From Heliocybe sulcata (Eukaryota; Basidiomycota; Agaricomycetes; Gloeophyllales; Gloeophyllaceae), in NCBI GenBank assembly GCA_004369045.1, contig ML213510.1, positions 630,406 through 694,405 on the forward strand: a DNA stretch of 64,000 nucleotides, given 5' to 3'. Under the pieces are notes generated by a model. That model made no database searches. It was not told the origin of the DNA and saw nothing but the letters and a program-made list of their open reading frames with translations. Made by a program: the position numbers and the translations under genes. Below, one piece after another: positions 46,905-58,597 of this stretch. The first letter of the stretch is position 1, and every line of letters begins with the position of its first letter.

Positions 46905-48111
46905 CACAGCGGGAGTTGCACCATTTCAAGCGTTGCGATATGTTGGTCAAAATGGATTACACCTAGTAAATATATAGGATTCACTTTTAATGGCAGCCAA
47001 TATAATTACTGAAAAAGTAATGCAAATACATAGCAATCTATCTTATTGTGTACAACATTGTGGTGATGTCGGGTATGTAAGATTTTAATGATATCAATAT
47101 GTATTACTAAATATCACATGTGGTTCATGCTGTGGGAAGATGGCCAAAGTTAAAATTGGGGTACCGAATATATGGTGTAAAAAAGATAGTATTACACAGC
47201 ATCAAAGAAGGAAGATGAAACTAAAATATGGAAATACATTTGCACCAATCTGAAAATAACCCCAAAAAGTAAAGATATAGATGGATGTCTAAAGGTATTG
47301 CCCCAATTACTGCCCATTGCGGGCCCAATCACTGGGCGAGAACCGGGCCAAGATGGCCCAGTGCCGGCACAGCTGCCGCCCACCAGGTGCCCGGTAATGG
47401 CACAGCCACTGCCCACAAGGCACCCGGCACGACAAGGGTTATCCAGCAGTAAGGCTTCAAGCAAAAGGGTGGTCCTATGAAGGGTGGTACATACCTGAGA
47501 TAATGACCCTTGGTGGTGACCTTGAGAACAGCATCACACAACATCACACTGCTAAATGCCTGTTGGGTACCCTTTGTGGCAGACTGCCGGGCGGCTACCA
47601 GGCAATTACTGGGTGGCTACTGGGCGATTACCGGGCGGCTACTGGGCAATTACCAGGTGGCTACTGGGCGGTTACCGGGCAGTTGCTGGGCGGCTACTGG
47701 GCGGCTACTGGGGCAATACCTTTCACAAGAATGCAGAATATATAATTCCCAGAACTATTTCAGGCAATATTGGCAGTTAATATCTTGGACTATGTAATAC
47801 TCATTAGAATATAAAATACATAAGAAAATCTATTGGATCACATTTAGGACACTCCCAGAATTTCATATTTTTTTCACCTACCAAATCGACCGTGAAAGAA
47901 GACATATTGCTTACATTATGCATGGCATTTTTTATTTCTGCTATACGATCCCGAAAAAGGGATCACTGTAAATATCATATGTGTGTGGCTATGAAGTGTC
48001 TGTGAAATAATTACTTTCCAAGGTCAATAAATTGTTTGCAGAATAAAATATACTTAAAATCCATTTCGACCAACATATTGTAACATTCAAAATGGTGCAA
48101 CTCCCGCTGTG
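46905..48111. mobile_element. CACTA-like non-autonomous DNA transposon, copy 2 (1,207 bp)
   Basis: Same ends as the element at 23137-23938: CACAGCGGGAGTTGCACCAT and the inverted ATGGTGCAACTCCCGCTGTG. The flanking triplets are both CCA (46902-46904 and 48112-48114). Sequence is clearly alignable with copy 1 along both arms (for example ATTACACCT(A/G)GTAAATATATAGGATT). The extra length comes mostly from the nested minisatellite at 47291-47723. No transposase is readable. It ends about 130 bp before the GH5 start codon. Confidence 0.87.
47291..47723. repeat. Minisatellite bounded by perfect 15-bp inverted repeats, inside CACTA-like copy 2
   Basis: The left boundary AAAGGTATTGCCCCA (47291-47305) and the right boundary TGGGGCAATACCTTT (47709-47723) are exact inverted complements. 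The right half (about 47590-47708) is a tandem array of GGGCGGCTACTGGGC- and RATTACCGGGC-type units, each 15-16 bp, seen about ten times. The left half carries diverged complementary units (GCCGCCCACCAGGTGCC). Copy 1 of the host element has only AAAGGTATT...AATACCTTT around about 13 bases at the same place. Confidence 0.8.
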
Positions 48112-48242
48112 CCACTTTCGGCCAGTCCTAGTTCTAAACATAGAACGCCCATAGAGAGTTGAACACAATTGCTCTTGACGTCACTCGCAATGCCCACCCT
48201 ACTTGAACCTGCGCAGCTCAACGCCCTACACCCACTCACACC

Positions 48243-50126
48243 ATGCACAAATTAACAGACTTTTTCCACCGCCACAGCAGATCCTCTTCCTACCAGTCCC
48301 TCCACCGCGACCCTGCTGCACCAGCTCCGAAGCCAGAGGCGACCGCCTTCCCGACCGAGGCTGATATATACAGACATCGAAAGCAGCGGGGCGTTAATCT
48401 CGGTGCGTGCATCCCAGTCCATCCAGGCGAATCTGGTCTGATGTTCTTGGGCGAAAGGCTCCTGGTTCGTATTGGAGAGATGGATCATAGAGTCGCCCTT
48501 CCGCTCTGCAGCGGCCCCAGGGCAGAGCGATCTGGACGTGGCGCGAGGACAGGACGCGAAGCAGGTGCTCGAGCACCACTGGGATACTTGGATCACCCGC
48601 GCGGATTGGGAGTGGCTCGCGCAGCACGGGATCAACACCGTCAGGATCCCGGTACGTTCCCGTCATTTCCTGTCGCAGTTGTGATGAAAGAACGTATGTC
48701 AGATTGGGTACTATCACATCTGCGGCGCGGACGCGTCCGTTCTGAATGGGACCGATTTTGCCGAGCACCAGCATGTTTTCGAGGGCGCTTGGGGTAGGAT
48801 CACCGACGCCATCTCGACTGCACACCAATTCAATATCGGCGTGCTCCTCGGTACAGTCACTCGTACATCTACCCACCCATGCCCTTCCTAACCTCCCTAC
48901 AGACCTCCACTCTGCTCCGGGCAAACAAAACCGCGACTCCCACTCCGGCACCTCCGCGCCCACCCCCGCCTTCTTCACCCCCCAAAACATGGCGCACACG
49001 ACGCACATCCTCACCACCCTCGCCCGGCACCTCCCAAGCCTCCCCAACATCGTCGGCATCGAGCTCCTCAACGAGCCGCAACCCGACTCGCACGACGACG
49101 CGCTGAGGCGGTGGTACACGGATACGATCCTGTCCGTGCGCGACGCCGCGCCGCAGATGCCCGTGTACATCTCGGACTGCTGGCGCACGGACGAGTACGG
49201 CGGGTTCGTGGCCGCGCTGAGCAAGGCGCCGCAGCGCCTCGACGGGGTGGTGCTAGACCACCATTTGTATAGGTGTTTCACGGGGGAGGATGTGAATACG
49301 CGCGCGGAGGCGCATGCGAGGGCGCTCGTGGACGCGAATGCGGGGACGCCAAGTATGTTCGCGAGGGTCGTGCAGAACCTGCAGAGCGCGGGCGGGGCGA
49401 TGGTCGTTGGCGAGTTCTCTGGGGCGCTGAACCCGAACTCGCTGGCGCACCTCGGGGGAGGGCCGGCGGAGATGAAGGCGAGGAAGGCGTATTTGAAGGC
49501 GGAGATTGAGTTGTTTGAGAGGTATTGCGCGGGGTGGTTTTTCTGGACGTATAAGAAGGAGAGCAGGGATTTGGGGTGGGGGTTCCGCGATGCGGTGGAG
49601 GCGGGGATTTGGCCGGGTGTGGGGTTGGTGGTTAGGAATGAGTGCGAGAGGGATGCGGGGAGGAGTGGGAGGAGGAATACGATGATGGATAAGGCGCTTG
49701 GTGTGTGCCCTTTTCCTCTCGCTGTCCTCTGTTCTTGGTTTGATCTTGGGTGGTGTAGCCGAGCACACGTCGTATTGGGACCAGTACCCCGGCAACTACG
49801 AGCACTTCCGGTTCGGCGACGGGTTCGTGCAGGGGTGGGACGATGCGTACGAGCGGTTCTTGTGCGCGGGGGCGTCTTCGCCGGTGCCGGTGCCGGAGCT
49901 GGGGTTTAAGGGCCCGTGGGCGAAGAGGCGGGCGGAGGGGTATGTGCGGGCGAAGGGGGGCGCGGGGAATGTGTGGGAGTATGGTGAGTGTTTTTGCTGT
50001 CTTTGGTGGTGTGGACACGGTTTTGATGATGGAGTGGATGGTGTTTGTGTAGAGCATGGGTTGATTCAGGGGGTGGATGCTGCGAGGAGGGATTTTATAC
50101 AGATTTATTGTGAAGGTGGGGCGTGA
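48243..50126 (+). CDS. GH5 glycoside hydrolase, intracellular glucan 1,3-beta-glucosidase-like
   Basis: About 515 residues in seven or so exons, from the ATG at 48243 (MHKLTDFFHRHSRS). There is no signal peptide. The start resembles the cytosolic yeast YBR056W-type GH5 proteins: FPTEADIYRHRKQRGVNLG then WFVLERWI. The barrel shows ADWEWLAQHGINTVRIP, IGVLLDLHSAPGKQN, the acid/base Glu in IELLNEPQP, DHHLYRCF, and the nucleophile Glu in MVVGEFSGAL, followed by GWFFWTYKKES. The reaction is hydrolysis of beta-glucosidic bonds; the exact substrate (1,3-beta-glucan or a glycolipid) is not shown by sequence. The GC-rich reading frame looks whole; the last exon ends FIQIYCEGGA. Its promoter is cut short by the CACTA-like element 130 bp upstream. 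Confidence 0.9.
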
Positions 50127-52189
50127 TCTTTTGGGTGGGGTTTCTTGGATGCTTGGATGGATACTATGGTCAGTTAGTGAGATGGACGGATATGTATGTT
50201 CTTTGTTGTGCTATTACGACTTGTGTACTTTTAGGAGGTGTATGTTATGTATTTGCCGAGGCATTTGGTTCTTGTCGGACGGGTGTGGGTCCGACACTGC
50301 AAGGAGGGCGAGTCCGTTCTGAGACGATGGAGAACCAGTGTTGCGCTGCATTCGACCTAGATTATTTTCGGTGATGTGATGGGGTAGTCCCAATGGCACC
50401 TATGTTGGCTGAGGAGTAGGCCTCGAAGGAGGTGAAAGTGGGCGTTGCGTGGTGGGTTGGGGACTGCAGCCGCTGTATGATGTATTGCCGAAGTAGGGAC
50501 GAAGTCGGGCCTTGGTACTTGCATTCCCGAGTACGGGGGAGAGGTATTGTGAGCGGTTGTCGGACACAGTGGACGGCAAGCAGTGAGGCAGGTAGCTATT
50601 TGACGATGGCAGGAAAGTCTGTTTCCCTAGCTATCTTACCTTTGTTATTGAGAACCACGGCAGTGTATACGGGATAGCTTTCAACGAGACGGTATAGCGG
50701 ATCGAGCAGGTGAATGTGGTTCCGCGAGTCGACAGTATCCGATCCGCCAGTCGCAGTACGGTGTCGTCCGATACCCTGGGCGTTGGCGAAGGACAAGAGC
50801 CGGGAACTCCGACCGAGGGCGTGTTCGGACGTCGCAGCAGACCATTAGCCTTCGGGATGCAGGCTTTATCGGCACCAGTAGAAGACGGGTGCCAGGGAAT
50901 CGTGTCATCGATGGATCCTGCGGGGCCTTTTGATGAGTGCTCCGCGTGGCTGGTAGAGTAGTAGCGGGGGATGGGAGGATTCTGCATGACTGGGTGCGAC
51001 TATTCTTGGCTATGTGGCCCACGGTTGGTGCGCGGGCAGTACCCAAGTGCGAGTTCAGACAGCTGTATGGCGACTAACCTCGTGTGGCGCAGGCATACGG
51101 GATAGCCGGTGTGAGTGGCTGCGCAGGGAGTCACGTATTCCAACCCAGAAAGGCCTAGCGCGTACCAAGATAGATCTCCAGGAAGATGAGGGGAGTGGAC
51201 TAGTGAGCCGGAACCGGGGCTACAAGCTTAGAGTTGCGATACAGTTTAATGGGGCGCCATGAGTAAGGTCTTCCCCGCTAAGCTTGGGGTCAGTTGGACT
51301 CTAAGGATAGATGTGCCTATGAGAGAGCCGGCGGAGATGAGAAGCATGAGTATAGAGCCGAAGGGAAGGAGACTTGGAATACACCTTGGTGGTGTGATCG
51401 TTCGTTCTCCTCTGGGGTGAGAAGACGGGGAGCGCAGAAGTTACTTGACATTGTGGCATCTCAGGCTGCGGGCTTCGCAGCACCTGTGGTGACTCCAACA
51501 ACGCGAAGCAGGTTGCGGCTAGCAATGCATCTAAAGAAGACCATTGAATCCCTGCGGAGTTCACCTTCTCCATCTGCTTCTTGTGCTGTTTTGTGGCTCG
51601 CTGCACACTTCTGCCGTGCCAACATCAGGTTATCTACGCGAAGATCAGGGAAAGACCTGGCATTTGGCTGATTTTAGATGGGAAAGGAACTTGCGGGAGG
51701 ATCCGGACTTGCTGCCATCAGGTTTCGAGTATTTTGCAATCATCTCCTGGCGAGCAGAGAAAGAGCGCGCAGCAGGGAGGACCAAGTCGGATCAGGCCTC
51801 GATCCGGCGGTATCGACGACGTAAATTCAACCACTACAGATGGCTGATCTTCCAATCACCAACCGAACGTGCCATCTTCCTTCCCAGACTGTATTTCTCG
51901 GGGTGCGTAGTTGCAGAGTGGCAACGCCAGAGGATATGTCTATTGCACAAAGGGGGGCAAGGCACGCAGGGAAAGGGTCCAGGCTGGGCGCGAATGTATG
52001 CGCCTGCCACAACAGGAAGGCGTGACCTCCCAGAATCTAGATTTGTGACGTGATGGAAGCAGCGTCCCGTGGGGTTCACTAATTATGTCATGTTTGCATG
52101 GCTACTTTCGATCATGCCTTTAAACCAGTTATCGCTCATTCCGCCTACGAGAAAAGCCTCCTCTGCCCGTCCATTTTATCCTTAGTACC
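50127..52189. other. 2.1-kb stretch without a supported gene
   Basis: Frames are short and unremarkable. The longest, plus 51544-52053, gives 169 residues with a hydrophobic start (HLLHLLLVLFCGSL) and an Arg-rich tail but no family motif or splice context. I found no inverted or direct repeat ends. It may hold 3' and 5' regulatory DNA and decayed sequence. Confidence 0.4.
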
Positions 52190-53999
52190 ATGGATTCCTC
52201 CTTATTGTCCGCATCCGCATCGGCCTCGTCGGCGTCGTTGTCACCGTCCAGGAGCCCCCTTCTCAGCCCAAACACAGGTCGCCGTCTGTCAGCCCGACGA
52301 GGCTCCTCGACGGCCCCAGATCCCTGGGGCAAGCACTCCGAAGTCAACAACAACCCCGAGAGAAACACGTCTAGCAGACTCACCATTGTCCGCGTCACAG
52401 CGCCCTCGCCCGTAAACCTCCAAGACCCCCCGCAGCCGGGTTCTCCCCACTCGCGCAGGATTCACAAGCGTCATGGCAGCAATACATCCATTGGGTCTGC
52501 GAAAGACGGCGGCAGCAGACTCAGTTTCGCGTCGGCTAGCTTTGGAGGCAGCAGCCCAAGACCTGGCAGTCCTACCGCGTCTCGCCCCCACTCGCCCGTC
52601 CGCAACCACTCTCGCCACGGCTCGCTTTCCAACCACAAACTATCTCCTGAAGAGCTGATGGAAGTCGCTCGATCTAGCGCGAACCCCTCGTACATGCCAT
52701 CCCCCAGACCATCCCCCAGTTCTCCTCACCCATCGCACAGTCCAGAGAAGGTCGTCCAACCGGCTCAATTCACACCCCTTCCCGATGACGTCTACCTCCC
52801 CTTCCTCGAACGTCCTTCGGAAGTCGCCGCCCTCCTCTCCACTTACCCGACGGCCAAACTGTGGGCCTTGCTCCAGCAAATGTTCCCGGGAGACAAACGT
52901 GGTCCGCCTGACTCTCCGCTACTGCGGCCCTCGGGCTCAGACAAGTCTGTCTCTGATGATTCCGGTCCGGCTGGCCCAGTAGACGTGTCCGGTGATCCTG
53001 CCAACTGGAACTTTACGCAGCTTGCGTACTGGCTGAAGCACGTCGACCGGGATGACGCGCCTGATGAAGTCTGGGTGAAGGCGGCGCGTCGCTGTGTCGC
53101 GTCGCGCTCGGAGCTGATTTGGGAGAGGCTGAAGGGTGCTTTGGGTGTCCCTGCGGATCTGGACGCGGATACTGAAGAAGATGAAGACGAGAGAGAGCTG
53201 AACGAGGCCTTTACAGACCTCGATGTGTCTCCCGCCGGAGAGTTACCGTCGCCGCTTGAGCGTCGTGTTGCGGAGAACTCTGCAGCTGCAGATGTCGCGC
53301 AAGTCGAAGGGATGGATATGGACAAGTCGCCGGAGATTATGATTCAGCCTATTGTGGTGCCCACGACGCCGCCTCTGAATTCTCAGGACGCCTCGGGAGG
53401 GTTGCAGGAGATTCAGGAGGACCAGGAGGACGAGGCGGAGACGGGCGAGTTGAAGCCGGTGTCGGAATCGCCGCGGGAGATATGTCAGGGTCTGCGGATT
53501 GTGAACTCGCCGTCGTCGCCCAGCTCTATTGGTCCCGTGGCGCGCTCGCCGTTCTCGTTTGCTGTGATGTCGCCGAGCCCGAACTTGCCTCCTTTGAATG
53601 ACGGTGGGAGCGTCATGTTCAGTCCGAAGAATTATGGGAGGAGGGCGAGTGTTGGGAGTCATTACAGTACTGGCAGCGCGGATGTGCCGTTTGATGTGCT
53701 GAGGGAGAGGGGCCCTGGGCATCCGCTGTTCCCCAGTAACTTTGCGAATTTGGCGTTGGGTCCTACTTTGACTGCGAAGTGCGTATTTCGGCTTGTTTTA
53801 ATCGAGGGAGGTGATACTGATCGGCTTGTGACTTAGTAACCCGTCGCTGAGGAGACCGAGTGCGCCTCCGCCGCCTGCTTATTCGAACCCTCATGCGATT
53901 CGGGGGAGGAGGAACTTGCCTAGCTGGGCGGACGGGTATGATTTGTCGAAGCATGAGCATGCTATTACGATTGGGAGCGCGAGTAGTGTTGATGATTAA
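52190..53999 (+). CDS. Ser/Pro-rich, mostly disordered fungal protein
   Basis: One long exon from the ATG at 52190 (MDSSLLSASASASSA) plus a short last exon after an intron that joins LTAKN to NPSLRRPSAPPP; about 585 residues. The first 180 residues are Ser/Pro/Arg-rich with many SP sites (SPSRSPLLSP, SPHPSHSPEK), likely phosphorylated. A short folded-looking block follows: LPDDVYLPFLERPSEVAALL, STYPTAKLWALLQQMFP and a segment with WNFTQLAYWLKHV and DEVWVKAARRCV. An acidic stretch (DADTEEDEDEREL) and another disordered region precede the end. I recognise no named family; the pattern suggests a regulatory or scaffold protein. No signal peptide or membrane segment is seen. Confidence 0.75.
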
Positions 54000-54470
54000 A
54001 AGTTGACTATTGGCTCTGACTTTTACATATATCCGCAATGTCATTCATACACGTCTCGTTGTCACTCAGTAACAAGCTGCATAGCATAGGTTTTGTTGTT
54101 TGTTGTATCGTAGCTTTTATAGTTGCATTTATGATGTTCGTTTCTCGTTTCTGTGTGCTTGAGTTCAGAACTTCGAATGTTGTGGCAGATGCCATAGCAG
54201 GCTCCGTGCCAGTTCCCGTGGGGCTGTTCAGGAGAGCTGGCAAGGAGCCTGCTCATCAAGGTACGGTATCACAAGTTGCGTCCGCATCGGGCAACCCACT
54301 CCAGCTCGACGCTGACATCCTATACTCCAAGGCAAGACACCCCACACTGCGAGCAGCGCTAGCCGGGCTTGCTGTATCTACCGGTCCATGCAATAGTATT
54401 AGGTATGAGGATGGGTTAATTTGAGCATCTGTGGGCTGACTTACGGCTGTAGAAGAACATATCTCCGACA
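54000..54470. other. Intergenic stretch upstream of the SLY41-like gene
   Basis: A plus-strand frame at 54038-54424 (128 codons, one hydrophobic stretch) begins 38 bp after the preceding stop and has no recognisable motif. I treat it as UTR or promoter sequence. Confidence 0.4.
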
Positions 54471-56246
54471 ATGAACGGCTACGCTGCATCGACAATCACC
54501 CAGCAACTACCAGGGGCTGCGTATAACGCTTACAACGATATGACACGATATAATGGAGGGAGTCGGCTGGACCACTCTCATCTCCCATCTAATAATACGA
54601 ATCAGCTCGCAACGCATGCGCGGTCGTGGTCGGAGGATAAAAGGCGGGCGGGGATGTTTTCTGGGTTGAAGGCGTCTGTGGGGCGGTATTTGCCCTCGGG
54701 GGAAGGGGTGACGTTGTCGACTGCGAGGCGGAGGGGCGCGCTCACACAGGCCGGGCCCACGTCCCCGACGCTGCCGTCCGCTACGACGGTCAAGTTCGTG
54801 CTGCTGTGCGGACTGTGGTACATGTCGTCGGCCATGTCCTCGAACACGGGCAAGACGATCCTGAACCAGTTCCGCTACCCCGTGACGCTGACGCTCGTGC
54901 AGTTTGGGTTCGTCGCGGGGTATTGCTTGGTGTTTATGAGCCCGGCGGTGCGGTTTACGAGGCTGAGGAGGCCGAACAGGGAGATTTTGGGGACGGCGCT
55001 GCCGATGGGGATGTTCCAGGTGGGGGGGCATATGTTTTCGAGTATGGCGATTTCGATGATTCCGGTTAGTACGACGCATACGATAAAGGTGCGTGGTGTT
55101 GCATGGGGGGTTTTGGAAGTGATGGTTGATGTGGGGTTGTAGGCGTTGTCGCCGTTGTTCACTGTTGCGGCGTATGCGCTCTTGTTTGGCGTGCGCTACT
55201 CGCCGCAGACGTACATCTCTCTGGTCCCGCTCACGTTGGGCGTGATACTCGCGTGCTCCTCCGACATGTCCCTGTCGAATTTCATCGGGCTCCTCTGTGC
55301 CTTTGGGTCGGCGCTCGTCTTTGTCTCGTCTAATATATTCTTCAAGAAAATAATGCCCTCGGGATCCTCGCAGACGTCGCATAAACTCGACAAGCTGAAT
55401 CTGCTGCTGTACTCTTCGGGGATGGCGTTCTTGCTTATGATTCCGATATGGCTTTGGACGGATCTTCCGGCGCTGATGGCAAGGGATATGGAGCATGGCG
55501 GAGAGGTTTATGCTGGGCACCCTAGTAAAGGACACACGGCGCCGCATTCGGTTGTCTATTCGTTCTTTATGAATGGCACCGTGCATTTTGGACAGAATAT
55601 TATCGCGTTCATCATCCTGTCCTCGACGTCGCCCGTCACATACTCGATTGCGTCGCTCATCAAGCGTGTCGTCGTCATCTGTATCGCCATCGTGTGGTTC
55701 AGCCAGCCGATCCATGCGATCCAGGGGTTTGGGATTGTCCTCACTTTTACGGGTCTGTGGATGTACAACAGCGCAAAGTCGTCGGTCGAGAAGGGCGAGA
55801 CGAAGATGCGCAGAGTGGAGGCTGCTAGGGATATGCAGCTGCCGATGAGTATTCAGGAGGAGAAGGGTGGGGAGCTGGAGGCTATGACTACTGCGCCTCA
55901 GGTGCCTTATGGTCGGGGCCGGGCGAGGACCATTGTGGCACCCCCGCCACATCCTGAGCACCAGGACGCGAATGGACCGCCTTCAGCGAGGATAACGGGC
56001 TTCGCTCCCTCGAACGGACAGCTATCGCATCATAACCACGCTCACCTACCGCCTCCTTTGAAAATCGATTCCAGTCGGATGACGCAAGCGCAGGCGTCGA
56101 AGCATATCGCGGGTTTGGTTATTCCTTCCCCGACGGACTCGTATCCGTCGCCACCGCCGTCTGTCGACTCGCCCCCGGAGAGCCCCCCGCTGGGGAGTGG
56201 ATTCAAGTATGCACGAGGGTTCTCGGAGCAGGTGGTGGTGTCGTAG
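54471..56246 (+). CDS. SLY41: Triose-phosphate/nucleotide-sugar transporter family, SLY41-like
   Basis: Multi-pass membrane protein of the drug/metabolite transporter superfamily; yeast Sly41 is an ER/Golgi member. About 570 residues in two exons, with the intron close to 55090-55142. The cytosolic N-terminus (100 residues, Ser/Asn-rich) is followed by about ten hydrophobic segments: VKFVLLCGLWYMSSAMSSNT with TGKTILNQFRYPVTLTLVQF, GFVAGYCLVFMSPAV, TALPMGMFQVGGHMFSSMAI, SPLFTVAAYALLFGVRYSP, LVPLTLGVILACSSDMS, GLLCAFGSALVFVSSNIFFK, LLLYSSGMAFLLMIPIWLW, NIIAFIILSSTSPVTYSIAS and VVVICIAIVWF. The 'K..LN' and 'SP..ysi...K' residues are typical of the TPT family. The 110-residue C-tail is Pro-rich and disordered. 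Confidence 0.87.
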
Positions 56247-56626
56247 GATCTCTTTTGGACGAATGTGTAGATTGTACATAGCGCCTGGATACATCGCAAA
56301 CCAATCACCACGGCAATCCTTTCCAGCAGTTTAGTATCATAGCATGGGACTTTCATAGTTGATTATTATCTCAATTTATTGCCTTGTATTTCGCCCTACC
56401 GCTTGTAAATATTGGTTCTTGGTTTCTGACCACATACCCGTCTATTCTACCTGTAAGCACTACCTGTAAGCACTGAGTACTGCGACGTCGACTTTGATAG
56501 AAAGCGTCAGGAACTCGCATCTTATCAGATAACCCGCGGGCTAGACCGTTTGGCTTCTGCGCTGCTCTCCGTAACTTGTAAGACTACGTGACGAACCTTG
56601 ACTGAGGACTACGCATCTCTATACCC
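56247..56626. other. Intergenic region upstream of SFH5
   Basis: No gene is seen. It holds a short direct repeat (CTACCTGTAAGCACT, near 56450-56475). Confidence 0.4.
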
Positions 56627-56634
56627 TATATAAC
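56627..56634 (+). promoter_or_regulatory. TATA-box candidate of the SFH5 gene
   Basis: TATATAAC lies about 50 nt before the ATG at 56681, in CCCTATATAACACCC. Close and correctly oriented. Confidence 0.5.
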
Positions 56635-56680
56635 ACCCAGCAGGACTTGCACAGCTTCATACACGCACCCACAACGAGCT

Positions 56681-58096
56681 ATGGCTACCCTTGTACCAGG
56701 AGCGACGGACACCGTTCTGCCCTCGGCGCCAGCAGCGGCGGAGACGGTTCCTGCAGCCCCAGCGACAGAGACTGGCGTACCTGCGGACGCGGAACCGGGT
56801 TCTGCAGCTGCGCCCACGAATTCTGAACTGCATGCAGTGTCGGTGAAAGACACGCACCCGGAGTCACTGAGCGATACTCCTGCAGCCCCGGCGCCGGCTG
56901 AGAAGGTTGAGCCTGAAGAGCCTGAACCGCAGAATGCTCTGACGAAACAGTTCACGGATGCAGAGTGGACGGCTCTGAAGGAGTTTAGGGTATGTCCACA
57001 GTTATTCTATTGCCGTTCGCCATGCAGGGACTGACTTGCGGATAGAAACAACTCCCAGATATCCTGGCGGATGCCTACCCAGACAAGAAGGATGCCAAGA
57101 CGGCACCCATCAGCATGTGGGGAATTGAGCTGAACCCTAGTGGAGGGAAGAGCGCCAAGGAGAGCGTCGTCCTCATGAAGTTCCTTAGAGCAAGGTGCGA
57201 CCCTCCCCCATCGTCGCGTTGAGCAGGTACCTCAGACGGGACTCCCATAGGAATTTGAATGTCTCCGAAGCACGGGAGATGCTTGTCAGTACGCTGAGAT
57301 GGAGGCAGTCGTTCAAACTCGACGAAGTCATGAAAGAGGAATTTGACGAGAAGCTCTTCGGGAAAGTCGGCAACATTTACGGGAAGGACAAGGAAGGCCG
57401 ACCGGTCGTGTAAGTAGGGCTCCCAGTCACGGCTCAAAGCGACCATATTCAAACACCACATTAGTTACAATATCTACGGTGGCAATACCAAGGAAGTCTT
57501 CTCCGATGTCCAGCGGTTCATTCGGTACGTAGCGTTCACAGCCCATCACCTCGTCCGACATTCATTTCGAGGATGACAGGTGGCGGGTGCAGTTCATGGA
57601 AAAGTCCGTAATGCTCTTGGACTTTGAGAATACCGATCAGATGATACAAGTCCATGGTCTGTTTTACGTCCTCTGTCGTAGTTCGTCATCTTACACGTGC
57701 CCTTTAGATTACGAGGGTGTCGGCCTACGGAGTCGGGACGCGAACTCGAAGAACGCTGCTTCGGAGGCGACCAGCATCTTCGGGAGTCATTACCCTGAGC
57801 TTCTGGTATGCATCTTTTCTTGCTCGCATAAGGATACCACTCTCACTCCGGTCTTCCCATGCGTCTTCTCAATTATTCTCATGCGATGCTGGGAGTAGTA
57901 CAAGAAGTTCTTCGTAAACGTTCCGAGCCTCATGACGTGGGTCTTCTGGCTCTTCAAGCCGCTCATGAGCGCGAACACTCTGGCAAAGATGAGCGTCGTT
58001 GGCAGCGGCCCCCATGCCATTGGAAAGGCGTTGTTGCCTCATATTGATGCGAAGGAGTTGCCAAAGAGATATGGCGGAGAGGCTCCCGATTTCTGA
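56681..58096 (+). CDS. SFH5: Phosphatidylinositol transfer protein, Sec14-like SFH5
   Basis: CRAL-TRIO lipid-exchange protein that moves phosphatidylinositol between membranes. About 330 residues in seven exons, from the ATG at 56681 (MATLVPGATDTV). The first 100 residues are Ala/Pro/Glu-rich and disordered. Next come FTDAEWTALKEFR, KQLPDILADAYPDKKDA and WGIELNP, then the CRAL-TRIO N-domain (VVLMKFLRAR, NLNVSEAREMLVSTLRWRQS, FDEKLFGKVGNIYGKDKEGR). The lipid-binding lobe has YNIYGGNTKEVF, WRVQFMEKSVMLLDFE, DYEGVGL, SIFGSHYPELL, KKFFVNVPSLMTWVFWLFKP and KMSVVGSGPHAIGKALLPH, ending YGGEAPDF. The WGIELNP and YGGNTKEVF pieces are typical of SFH5. It looks whole; some exon joins were read by eye. 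Confidence 0.92.
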
Positions 58097-58597
58097 GAGG
58101 TTCCAGGTCTGACGTCGGGTGATGCCCGGCACATTTTCTAGTTTGTTCACTTCTTGCGGTTGTATACCACACTCCGGATCTTCTCTACTGTAATCATTTC
58201 GCCGGGGACGTTTTGTTCTGCTCGTAATGCTCTGTTATGCCTTCGTTTGCTCCTTAATGCCCTCTGGTTTGTGTTCTTGGGACTTGTCCGTTACAATTGC
58301 AGTCACGGCGTCCGGACCATGTACGCGGGTCGAGCGCTTGTTTCCACCCCGGCCCACCGAGGGCGCTTTGAAGAGGCTTCTTTGCTTTTTTTTTTACTTC
58401 GCCGCCCTGGTGCAGATTAACTGTACACACGCGACCACCTACAGTACTCTCTCGACGTTGAATGCAAGCCAAGGTGCCCATGAGCTCCAGAACGACGCAA
58501 TAGGCCCTAGGCAGGGAAAGCGTCGGTTTTATAAGGTAATAACTGCACATCGAGAGACACCGCATTGCGCGGTGCTCACATCTTGTCTCAAGCAACG
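58097..58597. other. Intergenic stretch between SFH5 and the dehydrogenase
   Basis: A T run lies at about 58386-58396. The overlapping frames on both strands have no family motif. It probably contains the SFH5 terminator and the dehydrogenase promoter. Confidence 0.4.

Noticed and set aside
47503-47797. Gly/Tyr/Trp-rich frames in the minisatellite
   Set aside because: They are translations of a tandem repeat inside a non-coding transposon in all three frames, not genes.
51544-52053. 169-codon plus-strand frame with a hydrophobic start
   Set aside because: No family motif and no support from splice context; too little to call a secreted protein.
54038-54424. 128-codon plus-strand frame with one possible membrane segment
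   Set aside because: It begins just 38 bp after the preceding gene's stop and looks like AT-rich UTR sequence.
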